From Rhodoferax sp. (GTDB lineage Bacteria > Pseudomonadota > Gammaproteobacteria > Burkholderiales > Burkholderiaceae_C), in contig NZ_JAQTXM010000017.1 in NCBI RefSeq assembly GCF_028688795.1, positions 46,376-110,375 of the forward strand: a stretch of DNA of 64,000 nucleotides, written 5' to 3'. Position numbers and translations under genes: made by a program. Under the pieces are notes generated by a model. It made no database searches and had not been told where the DNA came from. It saw nothing but the letters and a program-made list of their open reading frames with translations. Positions 9,835 to 18,901 of the stretch are shown piece after piece. Numbering within the stretch: position 1 is the first letter of the stretch; every line of letters starts with the position of its first letter.

Positions 9835-11130
9835 TTACTGCGGCAAAAACCGCGTGGCATTTTCCAGGTCTTCATGCGTGATGCCGGCATTCAAGGCATT
9901 AAAAAACTTGCGCCAGGCCAAGTCGGGCTCTGACAGCTTGAACGTGAACGATGTGCCAAGCTGTGTGTTTCGGTTACTAATCACCATCACCTTGACATGC
10001 GATTTTTCGTTCTGACCCAGCTGGATGTTGGCCTCGCCCCACGCGTTAAGTGGCAGCGGTGTGGATGAGGTGGCCTGAAAACTGTAGGCCGATAGCTCAA
10101 TGATCATCACCTTGAACGGCGCTTGCTGTTTGCCCACGGCTAACTCAAACGTGCCCGGACATTTCACCGAGTAACGCTCATGCTGCCTGTGTATGTATTC
10201 GCCCGATACGGCCTCTCTCTGTTTGGGAAGCACACTTTGATAAGTTTCCAGGTTGTAGATGTCGTGCAACAGACCTTTCTTGCGATCTTCCAGATTGGCA
10301 AATACCTGGGTGCGTTGGTTAAAAAAATAATCAAGCAGCTCGGGCGTCATGACCGGATCATTGGTGGTGTAGTAGCGTCGGTTCGGCACCACAATGTTGG
10401 GTAGGACAGTTTTGACGAAATATTGGTACAGGTTTTTCTGCGGCTTCTTGTGGCCATAGGCCAGCTTGAACACCTCGGGCGCATGGTGCAAGTCAAGCGA
10501 GGCGCCCACCGCTGGCGCCCCGTTGGCAAAGTCATAGTTGGCGACGAAATTCTCAGCCAGTCGCTGAAAGAACAACAGCGACTCATACATCTCAATGCGG
10601 TTTGGATTCACCGCTATCACCAGATGCCGGGTGTCAAAGAAGGTCGTGCAATAGTCATACATGAACTTCATCAACGGAAAAAGAATGGTGCCGCCTGTTT
10701 TTCTGAACTTGGGGTGCACCGCCAAAGCAGAAACTTCGGCGATGTTGCCTTTATGCGTTCGCACCTCGTTCAGGTCAAAAATGGCTTGTAAGGGAAAACC
10801 AAACAGGCTCTCGCGAATGAGAGAAATGGTGCCCACCACCTCGCCATCAAATTTGGCACAAAGCGTGGTGGTGGTCGGCAACGCATGGTAGATGGTGGCA
10901 CGCATGCCAGAGGGGTCTGGCGTCATGAAACCGCTGGCAACGTAGGCGTCATGCAGGAGCCTGAAGCAGGCTTCCAACTCTTCCTTGGTTTCAGCTATTT
11001 TCAGCACCAGACGCGGGTCCGGGTTGGCATCGCACGCAACGAACGAACGGTAAATGGCAAAGCGGGCATTGCGTGGCAAAAAAGAAAATGCCTTGCGCGC
11101 ACCCTGATGTAATGATCGCCTGACGTCCAT
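9835..11130 (-). CDS. FeeM-like N-acyl amino acid synthase (GNAT fold) with C-terminal PilZ-like domain
   Basis: Residues ~45-235 resemble the FeeM/N-acyl amino acid synthase core, a relative of GNAT and autoinducer synthases that joins a fatty acyl chain from acyl carrier protein to an amino acid. Landmarks include KFDGEVVGTISLI and EVSALAVHPKFRKTGG. From ~310 a PilZ-like domain follows: RQHER supplies the RxxxR c-di-GMP motif, but the second motif reads ELSAYS rather than (D/N)xSxxG, so ligand binding is uncertain. The start at 11130 (ATG after AGGAAG) is preferred over a TTG eight codons upstream. FeeM-related acyltransferases are recurrent XrtA-locus companions. Substrate unknown. Confidence 0.75.
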   Translation of the reverse strand: MDVRRSLHQGARKAFSFLPRNARFAIYRSFVACDANPDPRLVLKIAETKEELEACFRLLHDAYVASGFMTPDPSGMRATIYHALPTTTTLCAKFDGEVVGTISLIRESLFGFPLQAIFDLNEVRTHKGNIAEVSALAVHPKFRKTGGTILFPLMKFMYDYCTTFFDTRHLVIAVNPNRIEMYESLLFFQRLAENFVANYDFANGAPAVGASLDLHHAPEVFKLAYGHKKPQKNLYQYFVKTVLPNIVVPNRRYYTTNDPVMTPELLDYFFNQRTQVFANLEDRKKGLLHDIYNLETYQSVLPKQREAVSGEYIHRQHERYSVKCPGTFELAVGKQQAPFKVMIIELSAYSFQATSSTPLPLNAWGEANIQLGQNEKSHVKVMVISNRNTQLGTSFTFKLSEPDLAWRKFFNALNAGITHEDLENATRFLPQ

Positions 11131-11383
11131 AAACTTCCTCGTGTTGACCTGCAAATCAACTTTACTAGCCTCGTTCGCTCAATAAGGTCGCTGAAAAATG
11201 TAACTGTCTGAAATTATCACTTGATTGGGTCTGGTGGGGTGCATTTATCGTGACAAAAACCGGGCAGGCAAAGTGTCGGTTTGCTTTACAGTCTAAATTT
11301 CATTTTTACAAGCTTCCGTCATTTGCCAAAAAAATCACGTTTAAGTGCTTGATATTTATCACTCTGATACATGAATGCCTGTT

Positions 11384-11399
11384 TGGCGCATTTTTTGCT
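11384..11399 (+). promoter_or_regulatory. Sigma-54 (-24/-12) promoter match ahead of the PilZ gene
   Basis: The bases TGGCGCATTTTTTGCT match the sigma-54 consensus TGGCAC-N5-TTGCW. The GG and GC pairs have the required 10-base separation and only one mismatch falls in the conserved -24 block. Transcription would start near 11410, about 38 bases before the PilZ start codon. Since PrsR, encoded 5.7 kb upstream, is a sigma-54 activator with an intact GAFTGA loop, it is the obvious candidate regulator. This is inferred from motif and context only. Confidence 0.6.
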
Positions 11400-11447
11400 T
11401 TCACTACCGTATCGCCATCGGCAGATCCCGGTCACAGAAGCTGAGAC

Positions 11448-11765
11448 ATGAAAAAAACATCACACAAACATACAACTGTCCCACCCCAGATCCAGCGCAG
11501 TGCTGATCGATTTGACACCGAGCTACCAGTTGAAATCGGCGGCATTTCTAGTCTCACCCGAAACATCAGTGCCACTGGCATGTACATTGAGACCGACACC
11601 CATCTAACCACGGGCTCACATGTGCAATTTACGGTCGAGGTCGTCGTGCGGGGGCAAAATTTAAAACTCGTGTGTGAGGGCGAGGTCGTCAGGGTCGAGC
11701 AAAAAGGTGATACGACAGGCGTCGCAATCAAACTGGACAAATCGTTTTTTTCTGACATTGAATAA
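11448..11765 (+). CDS. Single-domain PilZ c-di-GMP-binding protein
   Basis: A 105-residue soluble protein that is essentially one PilZ domain. It carries both ligand motifs: RSADR (RxxxR, at ~18-22) and NISATG (the (D/N)xSxxG box). PilZ proteins bind cyclic di-GMP and relay it to partner proteins, often in exopolysaccharide synthesis or motility. It lies behind a sigma-54-type promoter and 29 bp ahead of the UDP-sugar epimerase, so the two are probably co-transcribed. The partner cannot be identified from sequence. Confidence 0.88.
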   Translation: MKKTSHKHTTVPPQIQRSADRFDTELPVEIGGISSLTRNISATGMYIETDTHLTTGSHVQFTVEVVVRGQNLKLVCEGEVVRVEQKGDTTGVAIKLDKSFFSDIE

Positions 11766-11794
11766 ATCTAGCGCCTCATCACACTCACATCGAC

Positions 11795-12802
11795 ATGAAA
11801 ATATTATTGACAGGATCTGCCGGCTTCATTGGCATGACCACCGCGCTACGGCTGCTGGCCCGAGGCGACCAAGTGGTGGGTTTGGACAACCTGAACGACT
11901 ACTACGACGTGACCCTCAAAGAAAGCCGTTTGAGTCGACTCACAGCGCACCCGGGTTTCAAGTTCGTCAAGCTTGATGTCGCTGACCGGCCTGGCATGGA
12001 GGCACTTTTTGCCACCGAAAAGTTCGACCGCGTGATTCATCTGGCAGCGCAAGCCGGTGTGCGCTACTCGCTGCAAAACCCGCATGCCTATATTGAGAGC
12101 AACATTGTGGGCTTCACCAATGTGCTTGAAGGCTGCCGTCACAACAAGGTTCAGCACCTGGTTTACGCGTCAAGCTCAAGTGTCTACGGTGGCAACACCA
12201 AGATGCCCTTCTCCGAGCATGACAGCGTGGATCACCCTGTCAGCCTGTATGCCGCCACCAAAAAAGCCAATGAGCTGATGGCACACACCTACAGCCACCT
12301 GTACGGCCTACCCACCACCGGTCTGCGCTTCTTTACCGTGTACGGCCCATGGGGTCGACCCGACATGGCCTTGTTTTTGTTCACCAAAGCCATCCTGGAA
12401 GACACGCCCATTGACGTATTCAACTACGGCAACATGCAACGCGACTTCACCTATGTGGACGATATTGTTGAGGGCGTGATACGCGTGCTTGACCGGACCG
12501 CCACTGCCGACCCGACCTTTGACTCAGCCTTGTCCGACCCAGCCACCAGCAGCGCCCCGTTTCGGGTGTTCAACATTGGCAACAACAACCCGGTGCCACT
12601 GCTGGACTTCATTGGCTGCATTGAAAACGCTTTGGGCAAAAAAGCTGAAAAAAACCTGTTGCCACTGCAAGACGGCGATGTACCTGCCACCTACGCCAAC
12701 ACCGACGCTCTGAACGACTGGGTTGGGTTTGTCCCGGGCACTGGTGTGCAAGACGGCATCAACCGCTTTATTGCCTGGTACCGCGACTATTACAAGGCCT
12801 AA
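11795..12802 (+). CDS. NAD-dependent epimerase, UDP-glucuronate 4-epimerase type
   Basis: Extended short-chain dehydrogenase fold of 335 residues. It shows the Rossmann motif [11 protein letters not shown] at the N-terminus, [13 protein letters not shown] typical of the CapI/LpsL group, and the catalytic Ser-Ser-Ser plus YxxxK pair in ASSSSVYGG and YAATKKANE. Members convert UDP-glucuronate to UDP-galacturonate. A UDP-glucose dehydrogenase that would supply UDP-glucuronate is encoded at 22236, supporting this reading. Its stop codon falls inside the first unit of a 13-bp tandem repeat. Confidence 0.87.
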   Translation: MKILLTGSAGFIGMTTALRLLARGDQVVGLDNLNDYYDVTLKESRLSRLTAHPGFKFVKLDVADRPGMEALFATEKFDRVIHLAAQAGVRYSLQNPHAYIESNIVGFTNVLEGCRHNKVQHLVYASSSSVYGGNTKMPFSEHDSVDHPVSLYAATKKANELMAHTYSHLYGLPTTGLRFFTVYGPWGRPDMALFLFTKAILEDTPIDVFNYGNMQRDFTYVDDIVEGVIRVLDRTATADPTFDSALSDPATSSAPFRVFNIGNNNPVPLLDFIGCIENALGKKAEKNLLPLQDGDVPATYANTDALNDWVGFVPGTGVQDGINRFIAWYRDYYKA

Positions 12803-12857
12803 GAACAAGGCCTAAGAACAAGGCCTAAGAACAAGGCCTAAGAACAAGGCCTAAGAA
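12793..12857 (+). repeat. Five tandem copies of a 13-bp unit across the epimerase stop codon
   Basis: The unit CAAGGCCTAAGAA repeats five times without error and is followed by a degenerate sixth copy that begins CAAGGTCTTAG. The first unit supplies the final codons and TAA of the epimerase, so the array is otherwise downstream of it. Each unit contains the palindrome AGGCCT. It ends about 25 bp before the end of the convergent phosphatase gene. Confidence 0.95.
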
Positions 12858-12896
12858 CAAGGTCTTAGCACAGGGCATAGGCCCCAAGCGCATGGC

Positions 12897-13367
12897 TCAC
12901 AAGGTGTGTGCCTGCGCCTTGATCAGGCCTTCAACGCCTGCCTCACACAACTCCAGCACTCGCTCAAAGCCTGCTAGATTGCCGTAATAAGGGTCTGGTA
13001 CGTCACGCAACCCCAGCTCAGGGGCAAACTCAAGCAACAAATGCAGCTTGCCAAGGTATTTTGGCGGGCACTTGGCATGCAGTGTCGTCAGATTGGACTC
13101 ATCCATCGCCACCAACAAGTCAAACCGTTCAAAGTCTTTTTCATTGAGCTGGCGTGAACGGGTCTTTTCGGGCAAATATTGGTGACTTAAAAGCACAGAA
13201 GCCGCCCTTGGGTCGGTGCGCTCCCCAGAGCGCCGCGCGTAGGTTCCGGCAGAATCAAAACTGAGAACATTCACAAGACCCAGCTCAAGCACCCTCTGCT
13301 TGGCCACCACTAGGGCCATCGGTGACCGACACACATTGGCCATGCACACCAGCAAAATACTGGTCAT
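12897..13367 (-). CDS. Low-molecular-weight protein-tyrosine phosphatase (Wzb/Etp-like)
   Basis: A cytosolic phosphatase of 156 residues. The P-loop CMANVCRSP starts at Cys8 with Arg14 (CX5R), and the general-acid loop is DPYYG. In capsule and EPS systems such enzymes dephosphorylate a Wzc-type tyrosine kinase; no such kinase gene is in the window. It overlaps the transglycosylase gene ahead of it by 4 bp, the last of a four-gene minus-strand operon. A second LMW-phosphatase domain occurs fused to an ATP-grasp enzyme at 34689-36389. Confidence 0.9.
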   Translation of the reverse strand: MTSILLVCMANVCRSPMALVVAKQRVLELGLVNVLSFDSAGTYARRSGERTDPRAASVLLSHQYLPEKTRSRQLNEKDFERFDLLVAMDESNLTTLHAKCPPKYLGKLHLLLEFAPELGLRDVPDPYYGNLAGFERVLELCEAGVEGLIKAQAHTL

Positions 13368-14257
13368 CGGACCCTGAGCTTCTTCAGCACTGGCGACGGC
13401 CGAGTGATTTTTTCATCAAACGGGTGAACCAGCCCGCCAAAAGAAGCAAGAATCCGTTTCACATAGCTGCGCGTTTCCATAAAGGGTGGCACACCACTGT
13501 AGCGCTCTACCGTGCCTTCACCAGCGTTGTAGGCGGCCGCCACAAGCGCCACATCACCCTCAAAATAGGCCAATAACCAGCGCAAATATGTCAAACCACC
13601 GCGTATGTTTTGGGCTGGATCAAACGCATTCTTCACGTTAAAGCGCTCGCTGGTTTCCGGTATCAATTGCATCAAGCCCTGGGCGCTCTTGGGCGAAACG
13701 GCAAAGCTATTGAAGTTGGATTCGGCGGAAATGATCGCCAGCGCCAGTTGCGGTTCAATCTTGAACAGCGGTGCGAGCTTGGCCACCAGGTCAAAAATCT
13801 TGCGTGGTGCAATACTTTGGTAGTCCACCCGGGGCAAGGCCGCCGCCACTTGGGGCTCAGCCACTGGTGTTGCAGGTTCGCGCATGCACTCAGGCTTCTC
13901 AGGCACTGGTTCACCCACCACGGTCAACATGCGCTGCGCGGCCTCAATGCCCTGCCCGGCAGCCGCCTTGAAAAAATAAGCGGCCAAGGCATCGTTTCGA
14001 GGAATGCCACGCCCGTTGGCATGCATCCAGCCCAGGTTATATTGCGCCTCAGCGTCACCCAGGCGTGCGGCTTTGCAATAAAGATTGGCAGCCAGTTGTG
14101 CGTCACGCATTACACCCTCGCCGTTCTCAAGAGCCAGAGCCTGCTGAAAAAGGCCATGCGCCAGCGAACCTTCCTGGGCATGGGCCTGCCATACGGACAG
14201 CACACTCATCACGGCAAGCGCCATGCGAAGGCGTTTTTGTTTAACCTGCTTGCTCAC
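13364..14257 (-). CDS. Periplasmic lytic transglycosylase (SLT fold) with Sel1-type repeats
   Basis: Signal peptide (basic start, hydrophobic core, AQAHA-Q cleavage near residue 27), then two Sel1/TPR-like repeats (~50-110), a Pro-rich linker and a C-terminal SLT domain (~155-275). The catalytic glutamate is Glu179 in ISAESNFN, followed by the SAQGLMQL and AAYNAGEG signatures. It cleaves peptidoglycan glycan strands, possibly to make room for envelope-spanning machinery. The start overlaps the end of the upstream GGDEF-EAL gene by 17 bp, and its end overlaps the phosphatase by 4 bp, so it is translationally coupled on both sides. Confidence 0.9.
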   Translation of the reverse strand: MSKQVKQKRLRMALAVMSVLSVWQAHAQEGSLAHGLFQQALALENGEGVMRDAQLAANLYCKAARLGDAEAQYNLGWMHANGRGIPRNDALAAYFFKAAAGQGIEAAQRMLTVVGEPVPEKPECMREPATPVAEPQVAAALPRVDYQSIAPRKIFDLVAKLAPLFKIEPQLALAIISAESNFNSFAVSPKSAQGLMQLIPETSERFNVKNAFDPAQNIRGGLTYLRWLLAYFEGDVALVAAAYNAGEGTVERYSGVPPFMETRSYVKRILASFGGLVHPFDEKITRPSPVLKKLRVR

Positions 14258-16442
14258 GAATCAGTTCCAATATTCTTGTCTGTTGCAGAGGCTTGTGATA
14301 GTAATAGCCCTGCATCACATTGCAACCGGAATTTTCAAGGTAGCGCAGTTGCGTCAAGGTCTCAACACCTTCGGCCACCAGGCTCAAGCCCAATCCCTTG
14401 GCAATTGAAATAATGGCCAGCACCACTGGAAACTGGGTCTGATCATCCCTGATTTCCACCACAAACGAGCGGTCAATTTTCAAAGTATGAACCGGGAAAC
14501 GGTGCAAATACGACAGCGATGAATAACCCGTACCGAAGTCGTCAATCGCCACCCTGACACCCAATTGGCACAGTTTTTCAAGTTGCTCAATGGCTGTCTT
14601 GGGGTTGCGAATACAAATGTTTTCGGTCACCTCCACCTCAATCTGCATCGGATCAATGTGGTGATGCGTCAATGTTTTGCTCAGCTTGCTATAAAAATCG
14701 CCACGGTCAAGGTACTGCGGTGACAGATTCAGTGACAGCCTCACAGGCTCCCCGCCCAGTCTGTTCCAGGCCAGCAGGTCCAGGCAAATCGCTTCCAACA
14801 TCCAGTCACTGATGGCAATAATCTGGCCGCTTTCTTCGGCATAGGGCAAAAACTCGCCGGCACTCAAGACCCCCCGCACCGGGTGGTTCCAGCGCATCAA
14901 GGCCTCGGCACCAACAACTTTTTGGGTGCTCACGTCAATCTGGGGCTGGTAATACATCTCTAATTCACCCCGCTCCAGCGCCATATGCAGGCCATGCTCA
15001 ATTTCAATTTTTTGACTGGATGCGTCCAGCATGGCGCGCTCAAAAAACGAGTGGCCATCCTTGCCTTCAGCCTTGGTGTGGTACATGGCAATGTCAGAAT
15101 TGCTGATCAGCTCATCAATCGTTTCGCCATCCGCGGGATAAATGGCAATGCCAATGCTGGCTGAAATATGAATCGTCTGGCCAGCCAACTCAAAGGGTTG
15201 ACGCAAGCCCTCCAGGAATTTTTCAGCCACCAAAACCGCATCTTGGCGGCCGGCAAGTTCAGGCAACACCACAGTGAACTCATCACCCCCCAACCTGGCC
15301 AAGGTGTCACCGCGCCGCAAACAGGCCTTCAGCCGCAGGGCGGCCTGCTGCAACAGCACATCGCCCACAGCGTGCCCCAGCGTGTCATTGACTAACTTGA
15401 AACGGTCCAAGTCAATGAACATCAGAGCCAACTCAGCACCATTTCGCTTGGCCTGAAGCACCGCCAGGTTCAGGCGGTCACGAAACAACACCCGGTTTGG
15501 CAGGTCAGTCAGGATGTCGTGGTATGCCTGGTACGAAATCAGCTGATCTGCCTTCATGCGCTCTGTGATGTCGCGAGCCACGCCATAGGTGCCATGCACT
15601 TCAAACAGCTCCGCTGTCGCACCACTGGTTTCGCCTGGCCGGTTATAAGAAATACCGACCAATTCGATGCTGAAGGTCCGTACTTCACAATCTGCATGGC
15701 GCGACTTCAGCCGCAGCTCTATGTTGCGCGTCAGGCTAAAGCGCGTCCACCCCTCCTTGAAAGCATAATGCGCACGCTTTTGGTCTTCGCCAAAAACCAG
15801 TGCGGAGTAATGTTGACCAATCAACTCTTCCGAACTGAACCCCAGCAACTGATTGACCCGGTTGTTGATGATGGTGATATGCCCCTCATGGTTCAACATG
15901 AAGATGATGTCCGGCGAGCTATCCACTAGGCTTCGGTATTTGGCCTCAGAGCGCTCCAACTGTACTGCAATGGCCTTGTTTTCAGTCAACAGGCGACGCT
16001 GCTTCAAAGCATTGTCAATGGTATTAAAAAGCGCAGCCGGCGAATAAGGCTTGCGCAGGTAATCAAACGCGCCGCGCTGCAGCGCACCAATGGCCGCGTC
16101 AATGCCAGTCTCGCCACTGGTCACGATCACATTGGCGTCCATTTGCCTGGCGTTCATGAAATCCATGACCGCATGCCCACTAACATCGGGCAGGCCCAAA
16201 TCCAGAATCACCAAGTCAAACACCCGCTCGCCAAGCTGCCGCATCGCGTCACGGCCATCAACTGCACTGCTCAGGGTTAGCCCTCGGCTTTTAAGCAGCG
16301 CCTCTAAGCTGCTCAGCAACCTGGGGTTGTCCTCAACCAATAGCACCTGCGGCAACAATTCTGTGGCGCGGGGTGGAACCCAACCCGAAGCAGACAAGCC
16401 AAAAACTGATGGATCCAGACCGTTATTGAACACTGAGCTCAC
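14241..16442 (-). CDS. Response regulator with REC-PAS-GGDEF-EAL domains (c-di-GMP turnover)
   Basis: Of 733 residues, the N-terminal receiver (~30-145) carries the phospho-acceptor in ILDLGLPD. A PAS domain follows (~165-290), then GGDEF at 385-389 with an RRGD inhibitory site five residues ahead, and an EAL domain from ~490 (EAL at 513-515). The EAL domain keeps NLSPQ, EVTEN, DDFGTGYSSL, KIDRSF, AEGVET and QGY. Both catalytic halves look intact, so it may make or degrade c-di-GMP depending on phosphorylation or PAS input. It follows the HDOD/histidine kinase gene by 15 bp; that kinase is the natural partner. The PilZ proteins at 9.8-11.8 kb are possible readers. Confidence 0.92.
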   Translation of the reverse strand: MSSVFNNGLDPSVFGLSASGWVPPRATELLPQVLLVEDNPRLLSSLEALLKSRGLTLSSAVDGRDAMRQLGERVFDLVILDLGLPDVSGHAVMDFMNARQMDANVIVTSGETGIDAAIGALQRGAFDYLRKPYSPAALFNTIDNALKQRRLLTENKAIAVQLERSEAKYRSLVDSSPDIIFMLNHEGHITIINNRVNQLLGFSSEELIGQHYSALVFGEDQKRAHYAFKEGWTRFSLTRNIELRLKSRHADCEVRTFSIELVGISYNRPGETSGATAELFEVHGTYGVARDITERMKADQLISYQAYHDILTDLPNRVLFRDRLNLAVLQAKRNGAELALMFIDLDRFKLVNDTLGHAVGDVLLQQAALRLKACLRRGDTLARLGGDEFTVVLPELAGRQDAVLVAEKFLEGLRQPFELAGQTIHISASIGIAIYPADGETIDELISNSDIAMYHTKAEGKDGHSFFERAMLDASSQKIEIEHGLHMALERGELEMYYQPQIDVSTQKVVGAEALMRWNHPVRGVLSAGEFLPYAEESGQIIAISDWMLEAICLDLLAWNRLGGEPVRLSLNLSPQYLDRGDFYSKLSKTLTHHHIDPMQIEVEVTENICIRNPKTAIEQLEKLCQLGVRVAIDDFGTGYSSLSYLHRFPVHTLKIDRSFVVEIRDDQTQFPVVLAIISIAKGLGLSLVAEGVETLTQLRYLENSGCNVMQGYYYHKPLQQTRILELIREQAG

Positions 16443-16457
16443 TCCGAACGACTGATG

Positions 16458-18605
16458 TCATGCCATGTCTCTTGTGGATACTGGCACAGCCAGCGACTTG
16501 GCAGTTTTTTGGGTGGGCATCAAAAGTTCAAACACCGTGCCTTCTTTGCTGCTGCTGCACGTGATCACACCATTGAGCTTTTTCACCAGACCATGCACGA
16601 TGCTTAAACCGACTCCGCGATTTTTTCCCGCCTTGGTACTTCGCACGGGTGCAAACAAATTGGCCATTACGTCGGCCGGCATGCCCGGGCCAGAGTCAAT
16701 CACACTCAGCTCAAAAAACGTGCGCCCCTCGCGCACCACCGTGCCACTGTTCTGAACCACAATCTGACCGCCCGCGGGCAAGGCCTCGACGGCGTTCTTG
16801 ATCAAGTTGATCAAAATCTGCTTGACGGCATCGGCAGAGCCGTCAATTTCGGCTGGCTGCTCGGGCATTTTTGCACTGATCTGTACCGATGGCGGCATGA
16901 ACTTGCTTTCACGAAACAAGCGTACCAAATCTTTCACTATCCGATTCACGTCAGTCCCACCTTCCTGCACCTTGGGTGTCGCGCCGGCAAACTCGCTCAA
17001 AATGTTGCCCACCCGATCAATCTCTTCATTCAGAATCAAAATCTCTTCGGTCACCGATTCTTGCCGGCTGAATTTATCGTCCAGCACGCCCAGGTAGTTT
17101 TTGATAATGGCCAACGGGTTATTCACCTCATGCACCAGCTTGCGCGAGCTTAGCTTGTGGTCGTCCTTCAAAGTCGCGATGCGACGGTCAATTTCGCCCC
17201 GGTCTGCGGCAGCACTGAGCGCTGCAGCACCTTGCACGCCAAAGGCCTGCAGCCACTTTTCCTGGCGCTTGAGTTCTGACATGCGCCACCCCGCAACGCC
17301 CGCTACCAACATCCCCAGACACCGCGTGGCACTAGCAATAGGGACACACACCAAGCATTCCGCACCAAAAATCCTCAGCAACTGGTCTTCCACAAGGCTG
17401 CGCAAGCCCTTTTCCGGCCCAACGAAAGCCGGGCGCCGTTGCAGTGCCGACTCAACAATCACCCCGCCCCCAGCAAGCGTGATCGAGAACTCTGCCAGCC
17501 GTTGGCGTTGTTCGTCAAACGACACGCCCACCAAGGCCTGGCCGCTGCCATTCATTAAAAATACAACCGTATCGTCCAGGTTAAACAGCATGCGTGCGTT
17601 TTGCCGGATGGCCCCCAACAGCTGGGCGTCACCGGTCTGGCGGGCCAGGGCCTGCCCCAGCTCAGCCATCAGCGTGCGGTGACGCATCTCGTCCGTTAGC
17701 CGCACCTGGGCCTGGTCGCTGGCAGACGGCGCCGGTATGTGTACCGGCGGCGCCAAAACATCTGGCACATCCGAAATGTCCACCCCCAAATACTCTGCGG
17801 CCCGCTTGATCTGGGCCGCTGCGCCCTGCATGATCAACTGAAGCTCTGACGCATCAAGCTCACACAACGCGCCTACGTCGGCCGCCACCGGCAACGCCGG
17901 GTCGAGGTCAGCCAGCAAATGCGCCAGATGCACGATACGTATCAATGGGTGCGCAGACTGCAGGCGTGCGGTGTCTTCGTGGTGATAGAGCACGCTGTCT
18001 GCCATGAACGAGTCAAGGTTCCAGCGCTCGATCAGCCAGGCACCGGCTTCAGAATGCGTGATCTGCAAAGCGCGTTGCTCTATCGCGCACAACTCAGCGT
18101 TGTCCGGCATCAGAAAATTGTGCACATACTGGTTTGGCGCAGCCGCAAGCAAAGCCAACCGCCCCACATCATGCAACAAACCAGTCAGATAGGCCTCTTC
18201 GGGCTGAGAATAATCGATGGACTTGGCAATCTCACGGGCCAGCACCGCCACGGTCAGCGAATGCTTCCAGAAGCCACGCAAATCAAGGCCGCTTGAATGC
18301 GGAAAACCATTGAACGTTTGAAACACAGACTCGCTAATCACCAGCGTTTTGATCAGCTCAGAGCCCAGCACATTAAGCGCCTGCAACAGCCCAACCTTGT
18401 TGCCACCCCGGTGGTAGGCCGCGCTATTGGCCACACCCAGCACCTTGGCCGTCATGCCGGCATCATTGGCGATCAGCTTCGCCAACTCGCTCATGCCGGC
18501 TTCATCAGCCTCACAAAGTTCAATCAACTTGAGCAGAATCTGCGGCATGGCTGGCAGCCTTGCCACCAACAATTGATTTCGAATGTCCTGAATGGTTTGA
18601 GTCAT
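16458..18605 (-). CDS. HDOD-GAF-histidine kinase
   Basis: Soluble signalling protein of 715 residues. It has an HDOD domain (~5-260, with LLHDVGRLALLAAAP and ITHSEAGAWLIERW), a GAF domain (~305-460) and a kinase core with His492 in KLVHEVNNP, N box NLIKNAVEALP, and G1 DSGPGMP. There are no membrane helices, so the input is cytoplasmic. I place the start at MTQTIQDIRNQ; an in-frame ATG 23 codons upstream adds residues unlike the family, and neither start has a strong ribosome site. It is the first gene of the minus-strand operon and probably phosphorylates the REC domain of the GGDEF-EAL protein. Confidence 0.85.
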   Translation of the reverse strand: MTQTIQDIRNQLLVARLPAMPQILLKLIELCEADEAGMSELAKLIANDAGMTAKVLGVANSAAYHRGGNKVGLLQALNVLGSELIKTLVISESVFQTFNGFPHSSGLDLRGFWKHSLTVAVLAREIAKSIDYSQPEEAYLTGLLHDVGRLALLAAAPNQYVHNFLMPDNAELCAIEQRALQITHSEAGAWLIERWNLDSFMADSVLYHHEDTARLQSAHPLIRIVHLAHLLADLDPALPVAADVGALCELDASELQLIMQGAAAQIKRAAEYLGVDISDVPDVLAPPVHIPAPSASDQAQVRLTDEMRHRTLMAELGQALARQTGDAQLLGAIRQNARMLFNLDDTVVFLMNGSGQALVGVSFDEQRQRLAEFSITLAGGGVIVESALQRRPAFVGPEKGLRSLVEDQLLRIFGAECLVCVPIASATRCLGMLVAGVAGWRMSELKRQEKWLQAFGVQGAAALSAAADRGEIDRRIATLKDDHKLSSRKLVHEVNNPLAIIKNYLGVLDDKFSRQESVTEEILILNEEIDRVGNILSEFAGATPKVQEGGTDVNRIVKDLVRLFRESKFMPPSVQISAKMPEQPAEIDGSADAVKQILINLIKNAVEALPAGGQIVVQNSGTVVREGRTFFELSVIDSGPGMPADVMANLFAPVRSTKAGKNRGVGLSIVHGLVKKLNGVITCSSSKEGTVFELLMPTQKTAKSLAVPVSTRDMA

Positions 18606-18901
18606 TTTTATAGGGATGCAATTGCCAATAATTTGCACGACAGCCAAACAACGCTGGCCTGGCAACTCAAGCAACTACACCAACGCTTTCCAAGCCAGAG
18701 TCAAGCCAAAACGCAATATACATGAACTGCTTACAAAAAGACACAAATTGCCTATCTCCTCACTATATTTCTAGGAGCACAAGTGCAGCACAAAAACAAC
18801 GAGTCTCATGGGAGACACATCAATCCGCAGTGGCATGGATCACCGCGCTGCGCTTGCAATGAAGTGGCACTTCACATCCCCACCGCCTAGAATCCACAAA
18901 A

